64,000 nucleotides of DNA from Opitutaceae bacterium EW11 (GCA_003054665.1 QAYY01000011.1:532654-596653); one strand, 5' to 3'; shown: positions 25,698 to 35,349, numbered from the stretch's first letter. The notes: generated by a model not told the origin, from the letters alone. Numbers and translations: made by a program.

Positions 25698-26549
25698 ATG
25701 AAACGCGCGACAAACACCGGCACTCGCCTTCACAGAATCGCGGTTGCCGTGCTCGCATTGGCGTTTGTTTCTTTCGGTGTGGCTCCGGCCGGAGCGACGC
25801 CACCGATGCGCCTGATTCCCGCTGGCAACTACGCGCCGCTGATTCGTTCCACGGGCGACGCGGCGGCTGTCGGGGTGGCGGCATTCTGGCTGCAGGAAGT
25901 GCCCGTGACCAACGCCGAGTTTCTCGAATTCGTCCGCGCGAATCCCAAATGGCGCCGCTCGCAGGTGAGCCGGCTGTTCGCGGACGCCTCGTATTTGGAA
26001 TCGTGGGACAACGACCTGGCCCCCGGCCCGCGCGCACCGCTCGACTCGCCGGTCGTGCACGTTTCGTGGTTTGCTGCGCGGGCCTATGCGCGGTGGCTCG
26101 GGCTGAGGCTGCCGACGACGGTGGAGTGGGAACGCGCGGCTTCAGCCGGTTACGACCGGCCCGATGGGCGCGCGGATGCGGCTTGGCTGCGCGATCTCTA
26201 CGCCTGGCTGGCAAGACCGACGCCGGACGTCCTGCCGAGCGCTACCGCTGCGCGCCCCGACTTCTTCGGCGTGCGTGGGCTGCAGGGCTACGTCTGGGAG
26301 TGGGTGGACGATTTTAATGCGGCTCTGCTCACCGGAGAATCCCGCGCCGACTCGAGCCTGGAACGGAATCTTTTCTGCGGCGCCGGAGCCGTGAGTTCGA
26401 GCGATACCTCGGATTTCGCCGCCTACATGCGCATGGCGCTGCGTTCGTCGCTCAAGGGAAACAACACTACCTCGTCGCTTGGATTCCGCTGCGCGGGCGA
26501 CGCCGTCGCGGGCAATCTGGCCGCAGCTTCGCGCGATGCCGCGCGCTGA
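25698..26549 (+). CDS. nirV: NirV-like formylglycine-generating-enzyme (SUMF1) domain protein
   Basis: The 283-residue protein has a signal peptide (ending VAPAGAT near residue 34) and a SUMF1/FGE-sulfatase fold. Diagnostic stretches are 'LQEVPVTNAEFLEFVRANP', 'PVVHVSWFAARAYARWLGL RLPTTVEWERAAS' (split), 'YVWEWVDDFNAAL' and the end 'TSSLGFRCAGD'. nirV is commonly found just downstream of nirK and its role is still unclear; it is thought to help nitrite reductase maturation or function. I could not identify the paired catalytic cysteines of true formylglycine generators. It follows nirK by 15 bp with the ribosome site GAGGGAGGAAA. Confidence 0.88.
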   Translation: MKRATNTGTRLHRIAVAVLALAFVSFGVAPAGATPPMRLIPAGNYAPLIRSTGDAAAVGVAAFWLQEVPVTNAEFLEFVRANPKWRRSQVSRLFADASYLESWDNDLAPGPRAPLDSPVVHVSWFAARAYARWLGLRLPTTVEWERAASAGYDRPDGRADAAWLRDLYAWLARPTPDVLPSATAARPDFFGVRGLQGYVWEWVDDFNAALLTGESRADSSLERNLFCGAGAVSSSDTSDFAAYMRMALRSSLKGNNTTSSLGFRCAGDAVAGNLAAASRDAAR

Positions 26550-26570
26550 GAATCTTTTTCCACCGTCTTT

Positions 26571-27266
26571 ATGAATTCGTCCTCGAAGCTCCTCCTCCCG
26601 CTTGCCCTGTTCGGAGCCGCTGCCGTCGCCTGGGCAGATGGCGCCGTCCGTCCGTGCTGTCAATCGGCCGAGTCAAAACCGGCACCCCGTGCCGCGTGTT
26701 GCGCCGGCGCAACAGGGCCGGCGTCGACCCCGTCTCCTCTGACCCGCAACTCGCTGTATCAGTTCGATGGCGACTTTCAGGACGACGCTGGCCGAAAAGT
26801 GACACTGGCCGAGCTCCGAGGCCGGCCGGTCCTGGTCGCGATGTTTTTCTCCAGCTGCACGTATGCTTGCCCGATGTTGATGTCGGAGATGGCCCAGGTG
26901 CGTGAGAACCTGCCGGAGCCGCTCCGAAGCCGGGTTGCCCTGGTTCTGGTCTCGTTCGACTCGGACCGGGATACCTCCGATGCGCTGAGGGCGTTTCGGA
27001 GCAGCCGCGGGCTCAGCCCGCAGTGGCGGCTGTGGCGTTCGGATCCGGCGACGATTCGCGGGCTCGCGGCGGCGCTTGGAGTGAACTACCGGCGCGAGGC
27101 CAACGGGCAGTTCTCGCATTCGAATCTGCTCACGGTGCTGAACGCGGAAGGCGAAATCGTCCACCGGCGCGAAGGGCTTGCGGGCAGCCTCGACGGCGTC
27201 ATGGCCGCGCTCTCGCACGCGCCCGCCGGGCCGACCGTCGCCGCCGCCGATTCCGTCCGGCGGTAA
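26571..27266 (+). CDS. SCO1/SenC-family copper chaperone
   Basis: The 231-residue protein has a signal peptide (residues 1-22) and a thioredoxin-like Sco domain. The copper ligands are Cys96 and Cys100 ('CTYACP') and His183 ('FSHSN'). Sco proteins deliver or reduce copper for cytochrome oxidase CuA sites, and some serve nitrite or nitrous oxide reductases. Position 21 bp after nirV suggests service to NirK. Unusually, the linker after the signal peptide has two CC pairs (Cys29-30 and Cys43-44), possibly extra copper-binding or disulfide sites. The third gene of the operon, it converges with the DUF72 gene; no terminator is obvious. Confidence 0.9.
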   Translation: MNSSSKLLLPLALFGAAAVAWADGAVRPCCQSAESKPAPRAACCAGATGPASTPSPLTRNSLYQFDGDFQDDAGRKVTLAELRGRPVLVAMFFSSCTYACPMLMSEMAQVRENLPEPLRSRVALVLVSFDSDRDTSDALRAFRSSRGLSPQWRLWRSDPATIRGLAAALGVNYRREANGQFSHSNLLTVLNAEGEIVHRREGLAGSLDGVMAALSHAPAGPTVAAADSVRR

Positions 27267-27319
27267 GCCCGCCTTTGGTTGTGCAGGCTGCCGGTCCGCC
27301 CTCCAGGTCGGCCTAGCGT

Positions 27320-28285
27320 CTACTTTCGGAACTCCCAGCGTTTCACGACCGAAGGCCAGATTGTGCGCGCGGTCTCCGCGATCGTTTCAGCCGCCGGCGG
27401 GGCGCCGGGTTTTGGGCCGACGCCGAGCTTGTGAGCGAGGTTCATCGCGTCGAATGGGGCTCGGACCTTCACGTCGTTGTCGAAATAGACGTAGATGTCG
27501 CGGCCCTTCGGAACCCGCGAGGACGGCGGACCAACGGTGCGGGTGCCGCGCGGGGTCGTGCCGCGAGCCCAGGCACGGAGCTTTCTCGCCCAGGTCTCGA
27601 GCGCGGCGTCGTCATAGCCGCTGACGTAGAGCTCCTCGCCTCCGTGGAGCCGCACGTAGACGAAATCGGCGGTGACATCCTCGAGAAACGGCCATTTGCC
27701 GGCGGTATCCGCAATCACGAGACCGATCTCGTGCTCCCGGAGCAGTTCGATGAAACGCGCGTTCTCGAACGACGGATGCCGTACCTCCAGCGCGTGCCGG
27801 AGCGGACGTTTCGCATCGGTATCCGTCCAGGCGCGACCGTTCACGCGCGAGTCGTGCCGCCGAGCCAGGGCGGCGGCACGTTCGCTGTCGCGCGGCAGGA
27901 GATCGAAAAACGCGGCGAGTTTGTCGGGCTGGAAAACGAACTGCGGCGGAAGCTGCCAGAGAATCGGGCCGAGCTTGGACCCGAGCCGGAGCACCCCGGA
28001 GGCGAAGAAGTTCGCGAGCGGCGCCTCCACGTCCTTCAGCCGCTTGAGATGGGTGATGAAGCGGCCGCCTTTGACGGAGAAAACAAAATCGTCGGGCGCC
28101 GCATCGTGCCATGCCCGGTAGCTCGACGGCGTCTGAAGCGAGTAGAACGATCCGTTGATCTCGACCGTGTTGAGCTGCCGCGAAGCGTATTCGAGCTCCC
28201 GCTTCTGCGGCCATTTCTTCGGGTAGAACGTTCCGCGCCAGGGACGATACGTCCAGCCGGAGATGCCAATCCGGAATTGCGGCAT
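27320..28285 (-). CDS. DUF72 family protein
   Basis: The 321-residue protein starts MPQFRIGISGWTYRPWRGTF. It continues 'ELEYASRQLNTVEINGSFYS', 'KVKGGRFITH'-like and 'SKLGPILWQLPPQF', the DUF72 signatures of a TIM-barrel related to endonuclease IV-like folds. Biochemical function is unknown; a nuclease role has only been guessed. A longer open frame extends upstream to 28357, but the conserved opening 'RIGISGW' fixes the ATG at 28285. It is monocistronic and divergent from the next small membrane protein. Confidence 0.85.
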   Translation of the reverse strand: MPQFRIGISGWTYRPWRGTFYPKKWPQKRELEYASRQLNTVEINGSFYSLQTPSSYRAWHDAAPDDFVFSVKGGRFITHLKRLKDVEAPLANFFASGVLRLGSKLGPILWQLPPQFVFQPDKLAAFFDLLPRDSERAAALARRHDSRVNGRAWTDTDAKRPLRHALEVRHPSFENARFIELLREHEIGLVIADTAGKWPFLEDVTADFVYVRLHGGEELYVSGYDDAALETWARKLRAWARGTTPRGTRTVGPPSSRVPKGRDIYVYFDNDVKVRAPFDAMNLAHKLGVGPKPGAPPAAETIAETARTIWPSVVKRWEFRK

Positions 28286-28410
28286 GGCGGCGCAGACACA
28301 CGGCACAACGCATGGTTGCCCGGCCGACCGAGCGGCCGCACGCCAAACGCTGCGCAACGACAGCCAAGCGGCGCGAGGACGACGGTGCGCGGCGGGGCTA
28401 TCTTGGCTCC

Positions 28411-28623
28411 ATGAACATCCCTGCAGACCATCGCACGGTGAGTCTCAGCGGCCGGCAGTGCTCGTTTCTCGGAGTGGCCTGGCTTTTGATCGCGGTGAAA
28501 TGCATTCTCGTGACTTGGGCGATTCGGCAGTGGGACGTCCCGATTCACCCGCTCTGGATTGTCGGCCCGACCATCCTGTTTGCTGGTTTGGCAACGGTGC
28601 TTTGGGCGACCCATCGGGAGTGA
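28411..28623 (+). CDS. Small two-helix membrane protein
   Basis: The 70-residue protein (MNIPADHRTVSLSGRQCSFL) has two hydrophobic segments, 'FLGVAWLLIAVKCILVTWAI' and 'IVGPTILFAGLATVLWA', joined by a short loop. It ends in a charged tail. I do not recognise a family. The frame is credible because hydrophobicity is organised into two clean helices and the ATG directly precedes it. It could equally be a fortuitous frame; ribosome profiling or conservation would settle it. Confidence 0.45.
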   Translation: MNIPADHRTVSLSGRQCSFLGVAWLLIAVKCILVTWAIRQWDVPIHPLWIVGPTILFAGLATVLWATHRE

Positions 28624-28705
28624 GGTTGCCTCGTGAGGAGAGACCGGGCACGCCGTCCCGAACGCCGGTTCGGTTGCGGGACGGCGGTTTCGCCGGCTTG
28701 ACGGC

Positions 28706-30487
28706 TCACTTCAGCGTAAGCGGCCAGAACCGCGGGATCAGGACCAGCGTCAGGACGAATATCGCGAGCACGAGGGGACTGCCGATGCGGATGAAATCGG
28801 AGAATCTGTAGCGACCCGGACCATACACCATGAGGCACGCCGGCTCGAGCGGGGTGATGTACGAGCAGCTGGCGGCCACGGCGATGCCGATCGCGAAGGC
28901 CCTCGGGTTGAGACCCATCTGGTGTGCGGTTTGAATCGCGATCGGCAGGATCACGGCGGCCGCCGCCTGGTTCGACATGGGTTGGGTGAGCACCACCGTG
29001 AGCAGGAAGAACCCGCCGAGAAGGGCGATGGGCGGCAATCCCGTGCTCCATTGGGCGACGTGGGACGCGAGGTACTGGGCGGCCCCGGTTTTCGTCATCG
29101 CCGCGCCGAGCGCCAGCATGCAGCCGATGAGGATGATCGCCCTCCACTCCACCTGACGGTAGGCGTCGGACGGAGCGACGCAGCGCGTGGCGAATACGAG
29201 AAAGGCCCCGAGGAGAACGGCGAGTGCGAGGGGCACGACGTTGAACGAGGCGAGGGTGAGCGAAGCGACGAAGATGAGGGTCGCTCGCAAGGCGCGGGAC
29301 CGATCCGGGCGCTTTTCCTGAACGGTATTCAGAATGCTGAGCGAGCGATCCCGGTCGATGTTGGCGAAGTTCGTCCGCCGCCCCTGCAGGAGGAGCACGT
29401 CTCCGATGTGCAGCGGAATGCGGCTCAGTTTTTGGAGCAGGTTTCGGCCGTGCCGGTTGATCCCCATCACCTGCACGCCGTAGCGCTCCCGGAAGCCGAC
29501 GTCCTTGAGCGTGCGGCCGGCCAGCATCGATCCCGGCACGACCAGGGCCTCGACCAAGGCGGTGTCTTCGGAGCGAAGATTCGGTTCCGAAAGTTTGGCT
29601 TCCGGGCGGATCTCGATGCCGGTGGTGTCTTTCACCTTCAGCAGATCGGCCCGATTGCCCTCGACCAGCAGGACATCGCCCGGTTTGAGGACCATGCGGG
29701 CGTTGGGCAGAAGGTACTGGTCGTTGTTGCGGATGACTCGGACGACCGAGAGATCCATGTCCCGTCCGAGATTCGCCTTCCCGAGCGTCTGGTTGGCGAT
29801 CGGTGAGTCGGGCAGAATCAGCACTTCGCTCAGATACGGGCGGACACCGAAGCGTTCGATCAAGCCGCTGCTTCCGGTCCGGTCGGGTATCCAGTTTCGC
29901 ACCACGAACACGTAAATCAGTCCGACGATCGAGATGGGAAGGCCGACGGGAGCGAGTTCGAACATCCCCATCGGCTTCACGCCGGCTCCGGCCATCAGTC
30001 CGTTGATCACGAGATTGCTGGAGGTGCTGATCAGCGTGACCGAACTGGTGATGATCGAGGCAAACGCCATCGGCATGAGCAGTCGGGATGGGGAGGTCTG
30101 CGACTTTTCCGCGATCCCCATCACGATCGGAAGGAAGAAGGCCGCTGCGGCCGTGTTGCTGATGAACGCTCCCAGCGTTGCGACCACGATCAGGATGACC
30201 GCCAGCAGCACGTTCGGATTCGTACCGGCGTGCCGGAGAATGGTGCGCCCGACGATTTCGACGACTCCCGTTTCCAGAAGGGAGGCTGTCATCACTAGCA
30301 GGCCCAGGATCATCAGGACCGTCTCGCTGCCGAAACCGGCGAAGGCTTCGGCGGGCGAGAGAACGCGAAAGACGACGAGGGCCAGCATCAGGCCGAGCGC
30401 GACCACGTCGGCCGGTACCCACTCGATCGAGAAAAGAACGAGGGAGAGAAGAACGAGCGCGAGGAGGAGTCCGATCTCGAATGTCAC
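28706..30487 (-). CDS. DASS/SLC13-type transporter with two TrkA-C domains
   Basis: The 593-residue protein starts with GTG (VTFEIGLLLALVLLSLVLFS); no in-frame ATG is plausible. The transmembrane halves each carry the family's re-entrant 'SN' motif: 'FISNTAAAAFFLPIV' with 'STSSNLVINGLM', and 'MSNQAAAAVILPIAI' with 'ITPLEPACLMVYGPG'. Between them (about residues 200-390) lie two RCK_C/TrkA-C regulatory domains ('SEVLILPDSPIANQTLG', 'ALVVPGSMLAGRTLKDVGF'). The family imports sulfate, dicarboxylates or similar anions with sodium. The double TrkA-C branch is linked to sulfate or citrate/succinate transport in other bacteria. It lies about 5 kb from cysI, so sulfate is possible but unproven. Confidence 0.85.
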   Translation of the reverse strand: MTFEIGLLLALVLLSLVLFSIEWVPADVVALGLMLALVVFRVLSPAEAFAGFGSETVLMILGLLVMTASLLETGVVEIVGRTILRHAGTNPNVLLAVILIVVATLGAFISNTAAAAFFLPIVMGIAEKSQTSPSRLLMPMAFASIITSSVTLISTSSNLVINGLMAGAGVKPMGMFELAPVGLPISIVGLIYVFVVRNWIPDRTGSSGLIERFGVRPYLSEVLILPDSPIANQTLGKANLGRDMDLSVVRVIRNNDQYLLPNARMVLKPGDVLLVEGNRADLLKVKDTTGIEIRPEAKLSEPNLRSEDTALVEALVVPGSMLAGRTLKDVGFRERYGVQVMGINRHGRNLLQKLSRIPLHIGDVLLLQGRRTNFANIDRDRSLSILNTVQEKRPDRSRALRATLIFVASLTLASFNVVPLALAVLLGAFLVFATRCVAPSDAYRQVEWRAIILIGCMLALGAAMTKTGAAQYLASHVAQWSTGLPPIALLGGFFLLTVVLTQPMSNQAAAAVILPIAIQTAHQMGLNPRAFAIGIAVAASCSYITPLEPACLMVYGPGRYRFSDFIRIGSPLVLAIFVLTLVLIPRFWPLTLK

Positions 30488-30550
30488 GGGAATAGGCTGC
30501 GTCGCCGGACCTGGGCCCGGCCAGAAATGCTTCGCCCGATTGCGGTATCC

Positions 30551-30582
30551 AAAAAACGGCGCCCCGGGGATCGGGGCGCCGT
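30551..30582 (-). terminator. Rho-independent terminator
   Basis: On the minus strand ACGGCGCCCCGATCCCCG and its complement form a strong stem (9-10 bp) followed by TTTTTT. It ends the 30624-31205 gene and lies just upstream of the DASS transporter start. Confidence 0.9.
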
Positions 30583-30623
30583 CGCGTTCCTTCGCCCGCA
30601 GCTCAGCGGGTAACCGGGATGAA

Positions 30624-31205
30624 TCAGGAGGAGGGGGTTGCCACTTCGACGCCCGCGACCGCTGCGGCGTAAAACGCATAGTCGGTCGCGAGCGTGGAGC
30701 GGACACGTTCCCAGGCTTTCGCGTCGGCGTTACGGGCGGCTTCGACGCTCTGCTCGAGTTTGGCTTTGGCCTTCTGGTAGTCCTTCCAGGACTGGTCGAA
30801 GTCCTTTTTGCTGTCGCCGGTGAGTTCGTCCGGGTTCGCTTTCTGGCGGGATTCCGCCAGCTGCTGATCGACCGTGGCCATCCGTTGCGTCATGTCTTCG
30901 AGAAGCGGCGCTCGCGAATCGAGTTCTTGTCGCTGGATGGTCGATACCGCGTGACTCGAGTCTAGCAGGCCGGTGATCGTGCCGCCGATCGGCGTGCCCC
31001 GATCGGGAGTCGGCAGCACCTTGGTTCCGACGACGGGAAGGGCGGGCTTGGCGGCGGGAGCGGGCGTCTCCGGCGCCGCGGCGGCGGCGGGCGTGGCCGC
31101 AGGTGCGGCCGGTTGGGCCTGCGCCTTCAGCAGCGAGGCGGCGGCAATGCCGCCGACAAGTGCGGTCAGGCGAAGGAGGTGGGGGAGGGAGGATTTCTGG
31201 GTCAT
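30624..31205 (-). CDS. Secreted Ala/Pro-rich protein with helical C-terminal half
   Basis: The 193-residue protein (MTQKSSLPHLLRLTALVGGI) has a signal peptide ending near LLKAQAQP. An Ala/Pro/Thr linker (about 33-60) precedes a charged helical region (about 95-170, 'LLEDMTQRMATVDQQLAESR', 'DFDQSWKDYQKAKAKLEQSV') suggesting a coiled coil. The family is not recognised; a periplasmic structural or cell-envelope role is possible. Longer upstream frames are rejected because the signal peptide fixes the ATG at 31205. A strong terminator follows. Confidence 0.65.
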   Translation of the reverse strand: MTQKSSLPHLLRLTALVGGIAAASLLKAQAQPAAPAATPAAAAAPETPAPAAKPALPVVGTKVLPTPDRGTPIGGTITGLLDSSHAVSTIQRQELDSRAPLLEDMTQRMATVDQQLAESRQKANPDELTGDSKKDFDQSWKDYQKAKAKLEQSVEAARNADAKAWERVRSTLATDYAFYAAAVAGVEVATPSS

Positions 31206-31584
31206 GGCTGACGAACACATTTGCTCAGGACGTGCCAACGCGCGGCCGTAGCCGTAAGTCCTTGGTTGCAGGGGATAGGGGCGCCTTTCTCGGACGCCCG
31301 TCGCCTGCCCGGGAGTGCTTTCTGCACGAGAAACCGTTTCGATCTTGGCAGGATGCAAATGGCGGATCCCCGCTTCGCCGGTTGCATTTTGAAACTCGGT
31401 GCGAGCGGCGACCGTGCAGAATAGCGGAGGATTCTTTTTCCTCGTGGCGCCGACTCGGCAGCGGCTTGGTCCTCAACCTCCACGGGATCAAGCGACTGTC
31501 GGATCTCCGGGCAAGGGTGGCATCGCTCGTGCGGGGGAGACTGCCGCCGCTGCCCCAGCAAACGCGGTTCAACCCAAAACGCAT
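31206..31584. other. Divergent intergenic region
   Basis: No gene, tRNA or clear repeat is seen. It must carry promoters for the secreted helical protein on the left and the glycine-zipper lipoprotein on the right, but no convincing -35/-10 pair could be chosen by eye. Confidence 0.4.
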
Positions 31585-32007
31585 ATGATGAAGACGCTTC
31601 AATTCCTCCCTGCGGCCGCGATCTCGATCTTGCTTGCGGCCGGATGCAGCAGCGCCTCCCGAACCGAGCGAAGCGCGGCTGTCGGCGCCGCGACCGGTGC
31701 GATCGTGGGCGGCGTGATCGGAAACCAGTCTGGCAATCCACGCACCGGTGCCGCCATCGGCGCCGCTGTCGGGGGCGTGGCCGGCGGCGCCTACGGCCAT
31801 AGCCAGGAGCAGCGCTCCGTGTCCGGCGGTTCAAGCTCGAGCGACGACTATTACCTCTCGCTCATGACGCCGGACGAGGTCGACGTGCTGCGGGCTCGTG
31901 CTCGTGCTTCGGGCCGGAGCGACTATCGCCTGACCGATTTTCTCACCGACCAGGAGCGTGAGAATCTGCGTCGTCGCGACGCCTCCCGGCGCGAGATCGG
32001 CCGGTGA
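31585..32007 (+). CDS. Glycine-zipper lipoprotein
   Basis: The 140-residue protein starts MMKTLQFLPAAAISILLAAG and the lipobox LAAGC places a lipidated Cys at about residue 21. Then comes a Gly/Ala-rich zipper (about 32-78: 'AVGAATGAIVGGVIGNQSG', 'GAAIGAAVGGVAGGAYGH'), as in the 17-kDa/OmpA-like or Rickettsia-type surface antigens that span or line a membrane. The C-terminal 50 residues are charged ('DEVDVLRARARASGRSDYRL'). It is probably anchored to the outer membrane. Two consecutive ATG codons make the exact start ambiguous by one residue. Confidence 0.75.
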   Translation: MMKTLQFLPAAAISILLAAGCSSASRTERSAAVGAATGAIVGGVIGNQSGNPRTGAAIGAAVGGVAGGAYGHSQEQRSVSGGSSSSDDYYLSLMTPDEVDVLRARARASGRSDYRLTDFLTDQERENLRRRDASRREIGR

Positions 32008-32169
32008 AGACGCGGGCGGCGGACGGGCTCAGCCGACATTTGCCGCCAGCCGCGGTTCTTTCGTTCCGTTTGACCGGCTTAGCCGGCGCCGCGGTCGGCG
32101 CCACCTCTGGCCTCCCCGCCGGAAGCGCCGGCTTGTGTTGCCCGCAGGGAGCCGCCTCCCTGGAGGGAA

Positions 32170-34737
32170 ATGCCTTCCGCCTCTGCTCCCTCCGCGCCGC
32201 TTGCCCCGCTCCCCGGCACCCCCGATGCCGACGCCGTGCTTGCGCGATTTCTCGAGGTCATGGCGGCGCGCGGACTGGAACTTTACGCGGAGCAGGAAGA
32301 GGCGATTCTCGAGCTGCTCGCGGGGCGTAACGTCATTCTCAATACTCCGACCGGTTCGGGAAAGTCGCTGGTCGCGGCTGCGTTTCATTTCAGCGCTCTC
32401 TGCCGCGGCGAGCGCACCGTGTACACCTGCCCGATCAAGGCGCTGGTGAACGAGAAGTTCCTTTCGTTGTGCCGCGACTTCGGCCCGGAGAACGTCGGCA
32501 TGATGACGGGCGACGCGAGCGTCAACCCGCACGCGCCGCTCCTGTGCTGCACCGCCGAAATCCTGGCCAACATGGCCCTCGCCCGGGGGGCGGACTGCGG
32601 CCTGCAGGCGGTGGTGATGGACGAGTTTCACTACTATTCCGACGTCGAGCGCGGATACGCCTGGCAGGCACCTCTGCTTACGCTCGCACGTTCGCGCTTC
32701 CTGCTCATGTCGGCGACGCTGGGCGAGACCTCGTTTTTCGAGAAAGAGATGGAAAAGCTGACTGGCGCGCCCGCCGTGACGATTCGCTCCGACCGGCGCC
32801 CCGTCCCCCTCGACTTCGAGTACTCCGAGACGCCCCTCGGCGAGAAAGTCCAGGAACTGCTCACCACAAAAAAGGCCCCCATCTACCTCGTGCACTTCAC
32901 CCAGCGGGCAGCCTCCGAGGCGGCGCAGGACCTGATGAGCCTGAGCGTCTGCTCGCGCGAGGAGAAAGCCGCCATCGCCACCGAACTCGAGCGCTTCCGC
33001 TTCAACAGCCCGTACGGAAAGGAAATCAAACGCTGGCTGCGCAGCGGAATCGGTGTCCACCACGCCGGTCTCCTGCCGAAATACCGCGTGCTCGTCGAGC
33101 AGCTGGCCCAGCGCGGACTGCTCAAGGTGATTTGCGGCACGGATACGCTGGGCGTGGGCATCAATGTGCCGATCCGCACCGTTCTTTTCAGCCAGCTTTG
33201 GAAATACGACGGCAAGAAGGCCGCGATCCTGAGCGTGCGCGACTTCCGCCAGGTTGCGGGGCGCGCCGGGAGAAAAGGTTTCGACGACAAAGGCTACGTG
33301 GTCGTGCAGGCGCCGCCGCACGTGATCGAGAACAAACGCGCCGAGGAGAAGGCCGCCGGAGATCCGAAAAAGCAGAAGAAGCTGGTGAAGGCTCGCCCGG
33401 CCGAGGGCGAAGTCGGCTGGGACGCCAAGACGTTCCAGAAACTGATGACCGCTCCGTCGGAACCGCTGCAATCGCGCTTCGACGTGAATCACGGCATGTT
33501 GCTTCTGGTGCTAAGCCGCGAGGCCGACGGATGCCGCGCAATGCGGCAGTTGATTGCCGACTGCCACGAGACCGCGCACAAGAAGAGGCAGCTTCGCCGA
33601 AAGGCGTTTCAGCTGTTTCGTTCGCTGTTGGAGCGACGGATCGTGGAGTGGATACCGCCTCAGCCCTCGGGACGAAAGCTGCAGGTGAACGTGGAGCTCC
33701 AGGAGGACTTTTCGCTTCACCAGACGCTCTCGCTTTTCCTCATCGACACCTTGCCGCTGCTGGATCGCGAGTCTCCGGATTATCCGTTCGATGTTCTGAC
33801 GCTCTGCGAGGCGATTGTGGAGGATCCGGATGCGATCCTGCGCCGGCAGGTCGACCGCATGAAGTCGGAAAAGATCGAGGAGCTCCGGGCTGCCGGAGTG
33901 CCGTACGAGGAGCGGATGGAGAAATTGGAAGAGGTCGAATACCCGAAGCCGCTCCGGGAATTTCTCTACGACAACTTCAACCGGTTCGCCGCGATGCATC
34001 CGTGGGTGGGGCAGGAGAACGTCCGCCCGAAGTCAATCGCGCGGGAGATGTTCGAACGGTACATGTCGTTTGCCGACTACGTGAAGGCCTACGAACTCCA
34101 GCGGTCCGAGGGGCTGCTGCTCCGGCATCTGTCGCAAGTCTGGAAAGTGCTTTCGCAGACCGTGCCGGACACGTTCAAGACGGAGCCCGTCGTGGAGATG
34201 GAGGTGTATTTCCGCGAGTTGATCCGGGGCATCGACTCCAGCCTGCTCGAAGAGTGGGAGAGGTTGCGCAATCCGGAATTCGTCGCGGCGGAGACCGCCG
34301 AAAAACCGGCGAGGCCGGAGAGTTTCGACGTCACCCGCGACCGCACCGGGTTTCAGCGGCTCGTGCGCACCGCGATCTTGGCCGTGCTTCAGGACGCCGC
34401 CGCAAGGGACTGGGAGAGCGCCGCCGCACGACTCGAGCTCCCGGCGCCCGTCGACGGGAAAGTCGTATCCGTCGAGGCACTATCGAGGCAGCTGGAGGAT
34501 GCGTTTGCCCCCTATTTCGCGGACCGGGGCCGGTTCCGTCTCGATCCGGAGGGGAGGGCGGCGAAACACACTCACTGGAATCTGGATACGTCCCCGTGGG
34601 AGATCGCGCAGGTGCTGGTGGACCCTGCCGATCAGAACGATTGGGAAGCCAGGTTCTCCGTCCCGCTCGATGCGTCCCGCGCGCAGGCGCGCCCCGTGGT
34701 GCGCTGGGAGGGGATTTCTAGGGTAGGAAACCCATAA
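32170..34737 (+). CDS. Ski2-like DEAD/H-box helicase (DUF3516-type)
   Basis: The 855-residue protein has Walker A 'NTPTGSGKS' at residues 58-66, motif Ia '[12 protein letters not shown]', motif II '[13 protein letters not shown]', motif III 'LLMSATLGE' and motif V '[20 protein letters not shown]'. Motif VI '[20 protein letters not shown]' completes the set, followed by a long C-terminal region of about 450 residues. Motifs II, V and VI are those of Ski2/Mtr4-like RNA helicases. The architecture resembles the DUF3516 helicases best known from actinobacteria. A role in RNA unwinding or DNA repair is possible. The ATG has the ribosome site GGAGGGAA. It appears to be a single gene. Confidence 0.85.
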   Translation: MPSASAPSAPLAPLPGTPDADAVLARFLEVMAARGLELYAEQEEAILELLAGRNVILNTPTGSGKSLVAAAFHFSALCRGERTVYTCPIKALVNEKFLSLCRDFGPENVGMMTGDASVNPHAPLLCCTAEILANMALARGADCGLQAVVMDEFHYYSDVERGYAWQAPLLTLARSRFLLMSATLGETSFFEKEMEKLTGAPAVTIRSDRRPVPLDFEYSETPLGEKVQELLTTKKAPIYLVHFTQRAASEAAQDLMSLSVCSREEKAAIATELERFRFNSPYGKEIKRWLRSGIGVHHAGLLPKYRVLVEQLAQRGLLKVICGTDTLGVGINVPIRTVLFSQLWKYDGKKAAILSVRDFRQVAGRAGRKGFDDKGYVVVQAPPHVIENKRAEEKAAGDPKKQKKLVKARPAEGEVGWDAKTFQKLMTAPSEPLQSRFDVNHGMLLLVLSREADGCRAMRQLIADCHETAHKKRQLRRKAFQLFRSLLERRIVEWIPPQPSGRKLQVNVELQEDFSLHQTLSLFLIDTLPLLDRESPDYPFDVLTLCEAIVEDPDAILRRQVDRMKSEKIEELRAAGVPYEERMEKLEEVEYPKPLREFLYDNFNRFAAMHPWVGQENVRPKSIAREMFERYMSFADYVKAYELQRSEGLLLRHLSQVWKVLSQTVPDTFKTEPVVEMEVYFRELIRGIDSSLLEEWERLRNPEFVAAETAEKPARPESFDVTRDRTGFQRLVRTAILAVLQDAAARDWESAAARLELPAPVDGKVVSVEALSRQLEDAFAPYFADRGRFRLDPEGRAAKHTHWNLDTSPWEIAQVLVDPADQNDWEARFSVPLDASRAQARPVVRWEGISRVGNP

Positions 34738-34873
34738 TTTTCGTCACTTTCATGGGTTGCAAACGGTGAAAATCCCGTGATTATTCTGCCCCACTGTCGC
34801 TTACGCTTTAGGCGGCTGCTCGCCTATCGATAGTAGGTGGCATTGGTAAGTCGGGCTTCGCCCCGCTTGTCCC

Positions 34874-35140
34874 ATGAATACCCCAGAATACCCTGCAGAG
34901 CAGTCTGCGCGGGTCCCGCCGTCGACTTGGCCGGACGCCGTCACCCAAGAGTGGTTGCGTATGCACCGCATGATCGAGGAGCTGACTCGGATTCAGCGGC
35001 GCTTGGGTACACCCCTTGAAGAACCGGAAGATTTTCTTCGCATCCGCGAAATGGGGACAGAAATCCGCGAAAAGCTGGATGAACTGCGTCCCTGGGTAGA
35101 CGAGCCCATCGAAATCCACGACGAGGAGCCCGTTGCTTAG
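34874..35140 (+). CDS. Small acidic protein of unknown function
   Basis: The 88-residue protein (MNTPEYPAEQSARVPPSTWP) is rich in Glu and Arg with a predicted helical middle ('HRMIEELTRIQRRLGTPLEE', 'IREMGTEIREKLDELRPW'). It has an acidic tail (IEIHDEEPVA) and no membrane or export segment. The family is not recognised. The opposite-strand frame over the same bases has less protein-like composition. It lies in an unusually AT-richer stretch (34738-35349) between the helicase and cysI. Confidence 0.5.
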   Translation: MNTPEYPAEQSARVPPSTWPDAVTQEWLRMHRMIEELTRIQRRLGTPLEEPEDFLRIREMGTEIREKLDELRPWVDEPIEIHDEEPVA

Positions 35141-35263
35141 CGCCGCGCCTGCGGTCGCTTGAACGTCCCCGGTGTCGCCGGCAAAATGTCGGCGCGAAAG
35201 AGTGCTATTTATCCTCACTATCGATTAGGGAAGAACCAGTTGTGCTAAACGAGTGCCTCCGGG

Positions 35264-35310
35264 TTTTGATTCAATCATAAGTAACCAACCCAAGAAACTA
35301 AATTGTTCTT
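35264..35310 (+). promoter_or_regulatory. AT-rich region with palindrome upstream of cysI
   Basis: The 86 bp before cysI contain an AT-rich block with the palindrome TGATTCAATCA (35267-35277, arms TGATT/AATCA around C). This contrasts with the GC-rich surroundings and suggests a promoter and regulator site. The regulator is unknown. Confidence 0.35.
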
Positions 35311-35349
35311 GAAAGCACGGACGAAGAGCGCAGGTTAACGCTCCTTTTC

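Noticed and set aside
28545-30422. Arg/Pro-rich 625-codon frame inside the DASS transporter gene
   Set aside because: Same strand, different frame, no hydrophobic segments; the transporter frame explains the DNA.
34728-34760. AACCCAT/ATGGGTT stem around the helicase stop as a terminator
   Set aside because: The 7-bp stem is interrupted by a 16-nt loop and no T-run follows.
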